Shown here in pieces: positions 35,856-45,050 of a stretch of 64,000 nucleotides of DNA (its first letter is position 1; each line of letters starts with the position of its first letter). The notes beneath the pieces were generated by a model that was not told the origin of the DNA, ran no database searches, and saw nothing but the letters and a program-made list of their open reading frames with translations. The stretch is from Paraburkholderia adhaesiva (GTDB lineage: Bacteria > Pseudomonadota > Gammaproteobacteria > Burkholderiales > Burkholderiaceae), in assembly GCF_021390575.1 (NCBI RefSeq), contig NZ_JAJEJQ010000002.1, forward strand, positions 1,674,001 to 1,738,000, given 5' to 3'. Both the position numbers and the translations under genes were made by a program.

Positions 35856-36128
35856 GCGGTAAGCGAAGGACAGATGCTGGCGCTCGCAAAAAAACACTGA
35901 ACGCTGATGTCCTGCACGCGCACTATCAGTCCCGAGTCACAGCAGGGTGCGCCATACCGAGCTGCTGACCGGTTTGCATCGTTCTGACATATAATTGTTT
36001 CCGAACATTAACAATACTTTCAGCTCGACGCGCTTCCGTTGGCTGATGTTTTGGAAAAGCCGCTCTGCGGTACGGCGTTAAAAACCAAAGTTCCCAAAAC
36101 AGCCGCGCACTGCCGTGTAAAACTCCGA
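35806..36128. other. Intergenic region between chrA and acyltransferase
   Basis: The first approximately 50 bp belong to the direct repeat. A perfect -10 hexamer TATAAT lies at 35990-35995, about 135 bp before the acyltransferase ATG, with only a weak -35 (CTGACC at 35965). An alternative TTG start for the acyltransferase at 36039 falls here. No separate gene seen. Confidence 0.45.
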
Positions 36129-38054
36129 ATGCATTCTCAATCGCACATTTCATGGCGCGCCGACATCGACGGCCTGCGCGCAATAGCAGTCCTTGCAGTC
36201 GTTTTGTTTCACATAAACGCGCACATAGTCCCCGGCGGTTTCACCGGCGTGGACATCTTCTTTGCGATCTCAGGTTTTCTCATCACCAAGATCATTGTGG
36301 ACGAGATGACGCAGGACCGATTCTCGTTTGCGACATTCTACTTGCGCCGTGTCCGGCGGATACTTCCGGCTTTCTGGGTGGTGTTGTGTGCAACCGTCGT
36401 AGTCGGCTACGTCGTCCTGCAACCCGGAGACATGCTTCAGATGCTCCGCTCAGCCCGGGCAGCGGCCATGTTTATCGCGAACATCTTCTTTGGAAAGCGG
36501 CAGGGATACTTTGCGCCGTCGGCCGACGAACAGCCGCTCCTTCACGTTTGGTCGCTCTCCGTAGAAGAGCAGTTCTACTTCGTCTGGCCGGCATTGCTCC
36601 TGGCAACGTTTGCTTTGACGTCCCGGATCGCGGCTCACCATCGACGCATGTCCGCACTCGTCGTTACCGTACTCCTGCTCATCGTGAGCTTCTCTGTAAG
36701 CGAGCATCTTCTGCATACCGGAAGCAGGGAAGCCTATTACTCGCTTCTATCGCGAGCGGGAGAACTGCTGATCGGCGCACTGGCGGCAATCGTGCCATTC
36801 GTCGACCGCCCTCGCACCAATCAATGGCTGGCCGCACTCGGCGTAGCAGGCATAGCAATTGGCCTGTTCGGCTTCGGCGGCGATACGCCGTTTCCGGGTT
36901 GGCGAGCACTACTTCCGACGGCGAGCTGCGCGCTGGTCCTCTATTCCGGGCAGAGCCATAACGGGCCTTCCGGGTTAGCCGCGCGAATCCTTTGCACACG
37001 CTGGCTGGGCTACGTTGGCTTGCTGTCGTACTCCCTCTACCTCTGGCACTGGCCCATTCTTGCATACATGCACTACACGTATGGGCAGGTGGCGTTGCCG
37101 GCGACGTGGGCCGTACTTGCCGCTGCACTCTCGCTCGCGCTGGCGGCACTGACTTATCACCTGGTCGAAGTGCCCGCCAAACGACTCAACGCGGGATTCT
37201 GGAAGGCCTTTTCTGGCTGCTACGTTGCCCCGCTTGTGTTGCTCCTTGCCGTGAGCGTACCGACCAGCAAAGTACTCAGTGCAATTCAGGTTGATCCCGC
37301 GACGGCTTCATTCGGCAGAAATATCTGCCATGACACACTGGCTGGGCAGTGCTCGCGGGGCGCGTCTGGCGTCGCTCCGCGCTACCTGTTGGTGGGTGAT
37401 TCGCATGCCGCGATGCTTAACGCCTTTATTGATGTCGTGGGTAAGCGCGAGGGATGGTCTGCAGATGTGCTCTCAGTTAGGTCGTGCTCACCTGTATTTG
37501 GCTTCGATACGCGGCTAAGCGAGTTACCCATGCGATGCGACGACCTTAAGGCGTACCTGAAAAACAACTACAAGAAATACGATGCCGTCCTGTTCGCTTC
37601 ATATTGGGCGCTTCAGTTGAACATGACCAATCGGCCGTTTGGCCCAAACTATTTGGAAGAACTGAACGAAACTCTTCGAGTAATAGCACGTGACCGTCCG
37701 ATCTACGTTTTCTCGGACATCCAACGGCTCCCCATTCCCGCAGCGCGCCTCATCAGATTTCGGCGACTTGGACTAGACATCAAGCGTCCGGAGCCGCTGG
37801 AGACACAGGAGGCGAACAAGAAGATCAGGCAACTCGTGGAATCGCTTCCCAACGTTCACTGGATAGATTTATCGGCGGAAGCTCAGGCGTTTTCTCCGGA
37901 CGGTTTTTATATGGGGCGAACAGCCTACGCCGACGACAATCACCTGAATGCCTATGGTTCCGGCGAATTAGCAAATTTGATGATTGAACGCGGTCAGCAT
38001 CTACTCACATCGGCACCGCCACCAAACAAAGCCTCACTGCTTTCGTCGAACTAG
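36129..38054 (+). CDS. Membrane O-acyltransferase (OafA/YrhL type) with SGNH domain
   Basis: 641 aa. The N-terminal acyltransferase-3 domain (about residues 1-370, roughly ten TM helices) starts ISWRADIDGLRAIAVLAVVLFH with the key His. It has the GVDIFFAISGFLIT segment and SLSVEEQFYFVWP. The C-terminal periplasmic SGNH hydrolase-like domain has LLVGDSHAAML and the Asp/His block YADDNHLNAYGS. Such proteins acetylate O-antigen, capsule or other surface glycans. The ATG at 36129 begins the conserved part. It is bracketed by the two chrA repeats, which suggests insertion or duplication. Confidence 0.9.
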   Translation: MHSQSHISWRADIDGLRAIAVLAVVLFHINAHIVPGGFTGVDIFFAISGFLITKIIVDEMTQDRFSFATFYLRRVRRILPAFWVVLCATVVVGYVVLQPGDMLQMLRSARAAAMFIANIFFGKRQGYFAPSADEQPLLHVWSLSVEEQFYFVWPALLLATFALTSRIAAHHRRMSALVVTVLLLIVSFSVSEHLLHTGSREAYYSLLSRAGELLIGALAAIVPFVDRPRTNQWLAALGVAGIAIGLFGFGGDTPFPGWRALLPTASCALVLYSGQSHNGPSGLAARILCTRWLGYVGLLSYSLYLWHWPILAYMHYTYGQVALPATWAVLAAALSLALAALTYHLVEVPAKRLNAGFWKAFSGCYVAPLVLLLAVSVPTSKVLSAIQVDPATASFGRNICHDTLAGQCSRGASGVAPRYLLVGDSHAAMLNAFIDVVGKREGWSADVLSVRSCSPVFGFDTRLSELPMRCDDLKAYLKNNYKKYDAVLFASYWALQLNMTNRPFGPNYLEELNETLRVIARDRPIYVFSDIQRLPIPAARLIRFRRLGLDIKRPEPLETQEANKKIRQLVESLPNVHWIDLSAEAQAFSPDGFYMGRTAYADDNHLNAYGSGELANLMIERGQHLLTSAPPPNKASLLSSN

Positions 38055-38218
38055 ATTTGGGTGCAGGCACTTTCTGCCGCGATTGACGCGGCGATCCTCT
38101 TGCACCCTGCCTGCACGACACGGACGTTGTGGTCCGCGAAGCTGCCGCCCGCGGGCGACTTATCCGCAGCGGCGTGTCGCGCGCTGAAGTGCCGAAAGCC
38201 CCCGCAAGGACGAGTCAC

Positions 38219-38387
38219 GATCGTCCTGCCGTTGCGCCACGACCCGGCCGCTGCCTTCGTCGCACTCATCGGATTCGTCGCCATTGCAATTCTGCGCACG
38301 CCGCTCCTGCCCACCATGCTCGTGCTCACGCCGATAGGGATAGCATTGGCGATTCGTGCTGCCCGCCGCGCAGGAGGCACGCAATAA
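38219..38387 (+). pseudogene. Truncated copy of chrA N-half
   Basis: It encodes only the last about 55 residues of the first chrA subunit (IVLPLRHDPAAAFVALIGFVAIAILRTPLLPTMLVLTPIG), ending with a TAA in place of the original TGA. Everything upstream of 38219 is unrelated, so the gene is 5'-truncated. It is the left end of the second direct-repeat copy. Confidence 0.85.
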
Positions 38388-38911
38388 GCGCAACGCTCGC
38401 AGCACTCGCCGCGATCTTCAGCCAGCTTTCGCTGCTCGGCTTCGGCGGCGGCAACACGATCCTGCCCGAGATGCAACGACAGGTCGTGGACGTGCATCAC
38501 TGGATGCCCGCCCGTGAATTCAGCGCGCTGTTCGCACTCGCCCAGGCCGCGCCCGGTCCGAACATGATGATCGTGACGCTGATCGACTGGCACGTGGCCG
38601 GCTGGGCAGGCATGCTCGTGACGTCGGTGGCGAAGTTCGGCCCGTCGTCGCTCGTGACGGCGGCTGTGCTGCATGCGTGGGACCGCTTCAAGGACCGGCC
38701 GTGGCGGCGCGTCGCGCAGCGCGGACTCGTGCCGGTTACTGCGGGCCTCGTCGCAGCGAGTGCTGTGTTGATCGCGAAGGCTTCCGATCCCGTCTGGATC
38801 GCACGGGGAATCACTGGTGTTTGCGCGACGCAGGCCTTTCGCACGAGGATTCATCCGCTGTGGCTGCTTGCTGCGGGGAGCCTGATCGGATTGACGGGGT
38901 TCGGGCAATGA
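38384..38911 (+). pseudogene. chrA C-half copy lacking its start codon
   Basis: A full-length copy of the second CHR subunit (SATLAALAAIFSQLSLLGFGGGN ... LIGLTGFGQ) with an intact frame, but the start ATG seen at 35278 reads ATA here. Changes relative to the intact copy include LVGWH to LIDWH and AWAITGVCAVLAF to ARGITGVCATQAF. Translation could only come from an unrelated upstream in-frame codon, so I treat it as a recent pseudogene. Confidence 0.8.
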
Positions 38912-38963
38912 GGGTTTTCGATTTCCGGCGACGGAAATAATTCGGATTGCAAATTGTACGATC

Positions 38964-39581
38964 TGGCGACCGGAGCCAATCGTGCTCCGACTGCTGGGGG
39001 ATATTCGCCGATCTCGCGCGACGGTTTCCCGTGCAGGTCAGATTCGCTGAATGACCACCCGCACCGCCGTGGCATAGTCGTCAACATCTCTGTGATGTTT
39101 TCGCCGCCATTGCCGTCAACTCGAAGCGAAGTTGCGTCTCACGGACGAACCAATACCGCGCCAGCAAGCCACCATCGACCGGATCGTTGAACGCGCCCCG
39201 GGTGAACATATAGCGCCGTATTCATCCGTTCAGTGAAATGATCCTCGACATTCAGGATCGGAAGAGACGCTCAGCCAAGTGCAGCTAGCGGCGTCGCGGA
39301 CCACCATGAATGCTGAAGCCGGCCTCACCCCCGCATGTGGATCGTCTATTGGCGACGCGCCCGAACTATCTCATTAATTTGACAAAACCTATCCAATATC
39401 TTAATTTCCAACGTTTTGAATATTTAAGTGGTCCGAGTTTCGGTCGACAACCTGTCCACATGCGCGATGGGTTCGAACACGCTACGGCCACAAGAACCTA
39501 CAAGAATAATTTCCCGCATGCCCTATGCGGACTACCGCCACAGGCCGCTTCCCAACCTGGCCGTAGCGGGCTTTGCACCCC
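38964..39581. other. Intergenic region upstream of second acyltransferase
   Basis: About 620 bp after the repeat. It is AT-richer toward the right (for example 39360-39430) and has no supported gene; small frames at 38954-39190 and 39310-39585 lack recognisable sequence. It probably includes the promoter of the next gene. Confidence 0.4.
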
Positions 39582-41603
39582 ATGAAGAACACACCTAACT
39601 TGCCAGTCGGCACGCTGCGAGCTCTGCTCTATCGCCCCGACATTGACGGCTTGCGCGGCCTGGCCGTCCTCGGCACAGTCCTGTTCCACGCCTTCCCAAC
39701 TCTCCTGCCGGGTGGATTCCTCGGCGTGGACGTGTTCTTTGTCATCTCGGGCTTCCTGATCACGCGTATCCTGCTTGCCGATCTGCAACAGGGCCGGCAC
39801 AGCATCGCCCACTTCTACGCCCGGCGCATCCGGCGGATTTTCCCGGCGCTGGGCCTCGTGATGATCGCCACATTCGGCATAGGCTGGTTCTGCCTCTTCA
39901 ATGACGAGTTCAAGAATCTTGGCACGCATTTGCTGACGGGCGCGGGCTTCGTGTCGAACGTGGCCCTGTGGAGCGAGACCGGCTATTTCGACAAGGCGGC
40001 CGAGATGAAGCCGCTCTTGCACCTTTGGTCGCTCGGCATCGAGGAGCAGTTCTATATCGTCTGGCCACCGCTGCTGGCCCTGGCCTTCCGCCGGGGGCAC
40101 ATCTGGCGGTGGCTCACCATTTGCCTTGCGGCATCGTTCGCACTGAATCTCTGGCTGGTTCAGTCACAACCGTCCGCTGCATTCTATCTGCCGGGCGGAC
40201 GCGCCTGGGAACTGCTGGCTGGTGCGGCCGTGGCAGTCTGGACGCTGTCCCGCGCCGGGGCGCCCGCAACGCCGCGAGCCAGCAACCTGACGCTAGCCGT
40301 CACCGGACTGGCGCTATGCGGCGGTGCCTATCTGTGGCTGAACGCTTCCCTTGTGTTTCCCGGAATCTGGGCGGTTGCGCCAGTGCTTGGCGCTTGTCTG
40401 CTGATTCTTGCCGGTGACGACATAGCAGCACCGTCGCGCCGCTGGCTCGCTCACCCGGCCGCGGTCTGGCTCGGGAAGATCAGCTATCCGCTCTATCTCT
40501 GGCATTGGCCGCTGCTGTCCTTTGCGAACATCGAGGTCGGTGGCGTCCCGTCACCAACCACGCGTGCGAGCCTCGTGGCCATCAGCGTGCTGTTGTCCTG
40601 GGGCACGGTCGCATTGATTGAGAAGCCAATCCGGCAAGGCCCTGATCACTGGCTCAAGGTTGCGGTCCCTTGCGTGCTGATGCTCGCTATTGGCAGCACC
40701 GGCTGGGCACTTCGTCACAAGGACATCGCCGAGGCACGCACGCTCCTCAGTCAATGGAACCTCAGCAGCGCAAGTCACGGTGCCGGTCATGAACTCGTCA
40801 CTGAAAGCTGCGGTGTTGAGCCAGCCAGCCAAAAGGTGTTCAGCTTCTGTTATTCTGACCGGCGCACTACACCGCAATACGCGCTATGGGGTGACAGTAA
40901 AGCGGAAGCGCTCTACTGGGGCCTCGTGCGTGAGTCCGCACCCGGTCAAAGCTGGATGCTGCTCTCCCGCCCCAGCTGTGCCCCGTTGAGTCACGTCTCC
41001 CGCAAGACTCCATATCTTTCCGACAACCCGGAAGCCTGCAATTCAGAAGCACGGGTGGCCCTCGACACACTGGTGAGAAATCCCTCGATCCATACCGTGG
41101 TCATCGCCACAGCAGGCCGTATCCTGATTGGACCGACCTATGAATTGGATGGCCACGCCTCGATAGACGGCTCACTGGCAATGCAAGGACTTGATGCGAC
41201 TATCACGGCACTGCATCAAGCCAGAAAACGCGTTGTCATGCTCATCGATAACCCCACGTTGCAGGACCCAGCCCAATGCATGGACCGGAGCGCGCTCGCG
41301 CCCTCCTTGCTGCGTCGTGCGTTCAATATCACCCCGCGCAGCCCCAATGATCGCTGTGCAATCAGCTATCAAACGCACATTAGAGAGACACGGCAATACC
41401 GGGCCCTGGTCGATCAGCTTCAGCAGCGGCACCCCGAGTTACTTGTCTACGACCCTGCTGACGTCCTTTGCGACAAGCAACGTGATGTTTGCCCGATGAC
41501 AGTCGGCGGCAAATTTCTGTACAGCTACAGCGACCATATCTCTGATGCTGCAAATGGTTCCATTGCGAAGGAAATAAACAGGCTGTTGAGCACGCCGAGG
41601 TAA
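39582..41603 (+). CDS. Membrane O-acyltransferase (OafA/YrhL type) with SGNH domain
   Basis: 673 aa, same architecture as the protein at 36129-38054 but clearly different in sequence. The acyltransferase-3 domain has YRPDIDGLRGLAVLGTVLFHAFP, GVDVFFVISGFLITRIL and WSLGIEEQFYIVWPP. A C-terminal SGNH-type domain begins near YALWGDSKAEALYWG and has the Asp-His pair in SYSDHISDAAN. In GDSK a Lys replaces the usual His after the Ser. Likely role: O-acetylation of a surface polysaccharide at the inner membrane. The ATG at 39582 is chosen; a TTG lies nine bases upstream. Confidence 0.9.
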   Translation: MKNTPNLPVGTLRALLYRPDIDGLRGLAVLGTVLFHAFPTLLPGGFLGVDVFFVISGFLITRILLADLQQGRHSIAHFYARRIRRIFPALGLVMIATFGIGWFCLFNDEFKNLGTHLLTGAGFVSNVALWSETGYFDKAAEMKPLLHLWSLGIEEQFYIVWPPLLALAFRRGHIWRWLTICLAASFALNLWLVQSQPSAAFYLPGGRAWELLAGAAVAVWTLSRAGAPATPRASNLTLAVTGLALCGGAYLWLNASLVFPGIWAVAPVLGACLLILAGDDIAAPSRRWLAHPAAVWLGKISYPLYLWHWPLLSFANIEVGGVPSPTTRASLVAISVLLSWGTVALIEKPIRQGPDHWLKVAVPCVLMLAIGSTGWALRHKDIAEARTLLSQWNLSSASHGAGHELVTESCGVEPASQKVFSFCYSDRRTTPQYALWGDSKAEALYWGLVRESAPGQSWMLLSRPSCAPLSHVSRKTPYLSDNPEACNSEARVALDTLVRNPSIHTVVIATAGRILIGPTYELDGHASIDGSLAMQGLDATITALHQARKRVVMLIDNPTLQDPAQCMDRSALAPSLLRRAFNITPRSPNDRCAISYQTHIRETRQYRALVDQLQQRHPELLVYDPADVLCDKQRDVCPMTVGGKFLYSYSDHISDAANGSIAKEINRLLSTPR

Positions 41604-41928
41604 CCTGCATGATCGCCTGCGCCTAAGCGAAGCCTATGACAGAATCAAGGCACAATACACTTTCGACATCGGATTCCAATTACGCGACCTGATTTCAGAC
41701 TGCTTCAGTGAATGTCCTCGGCCCGGACCTGAGCAACTGGCGCACGCGCAAGCGTGTATTTCTCGACGAAATGGAGCACGCCGTGCCGTGGCGCGAATTT
41801 CTGGATCGGCGCATGTTCGCGTTTTGCGTTTTGCGGTTTGGACGTCGATAACTCAGTATCAGCATTCGGGGGCAGACTGGAAAGTACCAGATTGCATCTC
41901 TTGTTAAGGAAGATTGGTCTAGTTTTTT
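41604..41928. other. Intergenic region with transposase scrap
   Basis: 325 bp. Apart from the IS5-type fragment at 41729-41851, annotated separately, I see no gene or clear terminal inverted repeat. It marks the junction between the GC-rich acyltransferase gene and the AT-rich glycosyltransferase gene. Confidence 0.5.
41729..41851 (+). pseudogene. IS5-type transposase N-terminal fragment
   Basis: The frame reads LSNWRTRKRVFLDEMEHAVPW, then REFL. It matches the start of IS5-family transposases ('...KRxxFLDEMExVVPWxxLVxLIEPxYP'). Homology stops at about 41803 and a stop follows at 41849, so only about 25 residues survive. It is evidence that insertion sequences have been active in this island. 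Confidence 0.55.
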
Positions 41929-43023
41929 ATGAAATTAAAATCTTTTGTTAATAAAATTTTATCCGTACCGGATCCCTGGATCTTCCAGCAGCCGATTGCC
42001 CAACACAATCGTGCGTGGTTTAAGATCATGAAGTCGCAGATTCATAAGATTTTCACTATGACTCGTGCTCGTCAGATGAGGATCTACCATGAACTTGATG
42101 AGATACCACGGTTCGCGTCCGGATCGAGGGTGTTATTGGTTTATGATGGCATAGTCCATATTGGCGACGCCCTAATGGATTTGGCGGGACGTGCGCTTTT
42201 GGAGGGTCATTCGGTAAAGATGGACGTGGTGCTTGATCCGGCTCTCCTTCCGGTGTTTGAATCTGATCCATGGTTTAGTCGAATTTATACGGATATTAGT
42301 CAAGTTCAAGCGGAAGATTACGCGTTCGTAATTTTGAATACGCTAAACCGACGCGTAATAAAAAAGAAGGCTCACTCTTCTCTGCGAGATCTACCTTTCA
42401 CTAGCCTTGTTGGCTGGTTCATAGATCGGCGCTTCTACAATAAAATACAGTTCAGCTATTACTCGTGGTCGCGGATACTTGGTCTTAGTCGCAGCAACGC
42501 AGAATTACAAGCGGAAGCGCGTGTGGTGATGGGTTCGCCGATAGCGAGAGCAGGGTTATCTCAGATTGTGATTGCGATCGGGGGCAAGGAAGCGGATCGG
42601 ACATATCTGCGATGGTCAGAGGTATTGCGCCTTGTGGATCAAGACAAAAAGTTATCGCAGTATCAATATGCATTGATTGGATCGCGGAATGGTTTATCCG
42701 AGGCGCAGTCTTTACTTAGTCATAAATTCGAGAACATTAATCTGATTTCATATGTGAATACGCTTACACTTCACCAGACGCGTGAGGTGGTTGGTAATTC
42801 GATACTATTCATGGGGGCGGATGGGGGCTTGATGCACGTAACGCACACGACGAGCACGCCCACATTGGCATTGTTTAGCGGAGAAGTCGACCCAAGGGCG
42901 CGATACATTGATAATCAGCACTTTAACTGCAAGTTCATAAGAAGTGCGGGAGATGTTTCCGAAATAGATCCAACGACCGTTGCTCGCGAATTGGCTTTGG
43001 CTTTGGATGCGAAAAAAGTCTAA
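41929..43023 (+). CDS. Family-9 (heptosyltransferase-like) glycosyltransferase
   Basis: 364 aa. The C-terminal GT-B domain carries the GT9 nucleotide-sugar motif FMGADGGLMHVTHTTSTPTLALFSGEVDP. The N-terminal domain (SRVLLVYDGIVHIGDALMDLAGRALLEGHSVKMDVVLDP) has the usual Rossmann start, with the Gly-Asp segment in place of the heptosyltransferase 'GD' motif. It would add a sugar to lipopolysaccharide core or a related glycan in the cytoplasm. Codon use is strikingly AT-rich (TTA, AAT, ATT) against its surroundings, a sign of horizontal acquisition. Confidence 0.8.
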   Translation: MKLKSFVNKILSVPDPWIFQQPIAQHNRAWFKIMKSQIHKIFTMTRARQMRIYHELDEIPRFASGSRVLLVYDGIVHIGDALMDLAGRALLEGHSVKMDVVLDPALLPVFESDPWFSRIYTDISQVQAEDYAFVILNTLNRRVIKKKAHSSLRDLPFTSLVGWFIDRRFYNKIQFSYYSWSRILGLSRSNAELQAEARVVMGSPIARAGLSQIVIAIGGKEADRTYLRWSEVLRLVDQDKKLSQYQYALIGSRNGLSEAQSLLSHKFENINLISYVNTLTLHQTREVVGNSILFMGADGGLMHVTHTTSTPTLALFSGEVDPRARYIDNQHFNCKFIRSAGDVSEIDPTTVARELALALDAKKV

Positions 43024-43066
43024 TACCTTGTTTGATTTTTTGTATTTTTCGCCGTTATAAGAGAAA

Positions 43067-43092
43067 CCTCTTCTGATTCGCGTCAGAAGGGG
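43067..43092. terminator. Hairpin between converging glycosyltransferase and amn
   Basis: CCTCTTCTGA (43067-43076) pairs with TCAGAAGGGG (43083-43092) through one G-T pair, with loop TTCGCG. It lies 44 bp after the glycosyltransferase stop and could end that transcript, although the T run is missing. Confidence 0.45.
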
Positions 43093-43106
43093 CTTAAGGA
43101 TGGTGT

Positions 43107-43250
43107 TCAAAACTCATGCGTCTGCGGGTACGCCTGAGCGACGTTTCCAGCGACTATAGCCCCGCAGGCACCTTTGAGAGCAGCGCGTGCGCCGATGTCG
43201 GGACTCACGTGGGCGGCTCGAAGCCATAGACGGCGGCCCACTACACGACG
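43107..43250 (-). pseudogene. Possible hexapeptide-repeat acetyltransferase remnant
   Basis: The minus-strand frame reads VVGRRLWLRAAHVSPDIG, then ARAALKGACGAIVAGNVAQAYP. This is reminiscent of the coil of WcaF/CysE-like acetyltransferases (W(I/L)xAxAxVxPxVxIGxxAxxGAxAVV...). Only about 45 residues are visible and no start is supported. Weak, but consistent with the polysaccharide theme of the island. Confidence 0.25.
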
Positions 43251-43377
43251 TCGCGGGAGATTGGACGTGTCACTCCCGTGCCGAAGCGGCACGCAAGTCA
43301 GACAGTCCGGTTTTACTTAGGCACTACGGGCGATCCGAAATGACTGAATCGCCCGCCAGCAAAAGCATTCATGTTTC

Positions 43378-44904
43378 CTACTGAAACGCCACCTCCGCAA
43401 AGCTTCTCAGCTTACGACTGTGCAGCTTATGCAACCCGTTTGTGCGCAGAATCTCCATCGCCTTCACGCCGATCTGCAAATGCTGGTCCACCTGCGCGCG
43501 ATAAAACGAATCAGCCATACCGGGCAGTTTCAGCTCGCCGTGCAACGGCTTATCGGAGACGCAAAGCAGCGTCCCATACGGCACCCGGAAGCGAAAACCA
43601 TTCGCCGCGATCGTCGCGCTTTCCATATCGAGTGCAATAGCACGGCTCTGCGAGAGACGCTGCACCGGCTCACGGTGATCGCGCAACTCCCAGTTGCGGT
43701 TATCGACGCTCGCCACCGTGCCCGTGCGCATCACGCGCTTGAGTTCCGGGCCGTCGAGCTGCGTGACCTGCGCGACCGCGCGCTCCAGTGCCACCTGCAC
43801 TTCCGCGAGCGCGGGAATCGGCACCCATAGCGGCAGATCCGCATCGAGCACATGATCCTCGCGCACGTAGCCGTGCGCGAGCACATAGTCGCCCAGACGC
43901 TGCGTGTTGCGCAGCCCCGCGCAATGGCCAAGCATGATCCACGCGTGCGGACGCAGCACCGCGATGTGATCGGTGATCGTCTTCGCGTTCGACGGCCCCA
44001 CGCCGATGTTGACCATCGTGATGCCGCTGCCGTCCGCGCGCTTGAGGTGATACGCGGGCATCTGCGGCAGACGCGCGGGCGGCGTGCCTTCGTCGTCCTG
44101 TTTGCCGAGATTCGCGTTGTACGTCACGACGTCGCCGGGCTCCACGAACGAGGTGTATTCGCTGCGATAGGTGCGCAAGTCGGCGTCCTCGGTGCGCGCC
44201 ATCATCGCGCGGCCGAGCTTCACGAATTCGTCGATGTAGAACTGGTAGTTCGTGTAGAGCACGTAGTTCTGGAAGTGCGTGGGCGATGTCGCCGTGTAGT
44301 GCTTGAGCCGGTGCAGCGAAAAATCCACGCGCGGCGCGGTGAAGAGCGCAAGCGGATGCGGTTCGCCCGGTCCCGGCACATACGTGCCGTTCACAATGCG
44401 GTCGTCGAGCAGCGCGAGGTCCGGCGTGTCGAACACGTCGCGCATCGCCACGAGGCGCTCGCGATCGAGTTCGCCTTCGAGGTGGATGCCCTCCGCAAAG
44501 GCGAAGTGAATCGGAATGGGCTGATCCGACACGCCCACGTCGATCGACACGTGATGGTTCTTCGCAAGGAGCCGCAACTGCTCGCGGTAGTAGTCGCTAA
44601 AGAGGTCCGGCCGCGTGACCGTCGTTTCGAACACGCCGGGGCCCGCCACGAAACCGTACGAGCGGCGCGAGTCGATGTGCGTGTTGACTTCGGTGCGGAT
44701 GCGCACAGTCGGATAGCACGCGCGCACCCGGCGCTCCAGCGCCTCGCCGCGGCGGTAGCGCGCGAACGCGTCGCGCAGGAACGACGTGTTCGCCTCGTAG
44801 ATCGTGGAGAGCTGGGCGACTGCATCGGCGGCGTCCTCGTAAGACGCGGTCGGGAATTCGTGCGCGGGCATCATGAGCGGCCGCGCGTTGGTGTAGTTGT
44901 TCAT
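43378..44904 (-). CDS. amn: AMP nucleosidase
   Basis: 508 aa, close to E. coli Amn (484 aa). The N-terminal regulatory domain is followed by a phosphorylase-like catalytic domain: GITMVNIGVGPSNAKTITDHIAVLRPHAWIMLGHCAGLR, and the ribose-binding ALDMESATIAANGFRFRVPYGTLLCVSDKPLHGELK. It hydrolyses AMP to adenine and ribose-5-phosphate in the cytoplasm. GGAGG lies nine bases from the ATG at 44904 and three from an alternative ATG at 44910. It is divergent from a DUF2782 gene. Confidence 0.96.
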   Translation of the reverse strand: MNNYTNARPLMMPAHEFPTASYEDAADAVAQLSTIYEANTSFLRDAFARYRRGEALERRVRACYPTVRIRTEVNTHIDSRRSYGFVAGPGVFETTVTRPDLFSDYYREQLRLLAKNHHVSIDVGVSDQPIPIHFAFAEGIHLEGELDRERLVAMRDVFDTPDLALLDDRIVNGTYVPGPGEPHPLALFTAPRVDFSLHRLKHYTATSPTHFQNYVLYTNYQFYIDEFVKLGRAMMARTEDADLRTYRSEYTSFVEPGDVVTYNANLGKQDDEGTPPARLPQMPAYHLKRADGSGITMVNIGVGPSNAKTITDHIAVLRPHAWIMLGHCAGLRNTQRLGDYVLAHGYVREDHVLDADLPLWVPIPALAEVQVALERAVAQVTQLDGPELKRVMRTGTVASVDNRNWELRDHREPVQRLSQSRAIALDMESATIAANGFRFRVPYGTLLCVSDKPLHGELKLPGMADSFYRAQVDQHLQIGVKAMEILRTNGLHKLHSRKLRSFAEVAFQ

Positions 44905-44964
44905 CGTCATTCGCCTCCGGTCGGTCAAACCACATTACCACGGAACTCCGGCTTTCTGACGACA

Positions 44965-44999
44965 CCCCTCGCCGCCGTACGGTGCCTCGCGGCGAGGGG
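44965..44999. repeat. 11-bp perfect hairpin between amn and DUF2782 gene
   Basis: CCCCTCGCCGC (44965-44975) and GCGGCGAGGGG (44989-44999) with a 13-base loop. It lies in the divergent region, 61 bp from the amn ATG and 51 bp from the other start, so it should not be a simple terminator. An extended -10 (TGCTAAAAT, 45018-45025 for the hexamer end) for the DUF2782 gene follows to the right. Confidence 0.5.
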
Positions 45000-45050
45000 C
45001 GGGGCAGCGGCGGATTTGCTAAAATTCGAGGATCGAACCGGAGAATCATC

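Larger units (their letters stand above)
38219..38963 (+). repeat. Direct repeat, copy 2 (decayed chrA pair)
   Basis: About 745 bp nearly identical to 35113-35855 and in the same orientation. It contains scattered substitutions and a one-base difference after the stop. The two copies bracket about 2.36 kb carrying one acyltransferase. Homologous recombination between them would delete that gene and restore a single chrA copy. Confidence 0.9.
43024..43377. other. Convergent intergenic region between glycosyltransferase and amn
   Basis: It contains a hairpin (43067-43092, annotated separately) and, on the minus strand at about 43107-43250, a possible scrap of a hexapeptide-repeat acetyltransferase. 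No intact gene. Confidence 0.45.

Noticed and set aside
39310..39585. 91-codon frame before the second acyltransferase
   Set aside because: No family resemblance and no ribosome-binding site; it runs into the acyltransferase start region.
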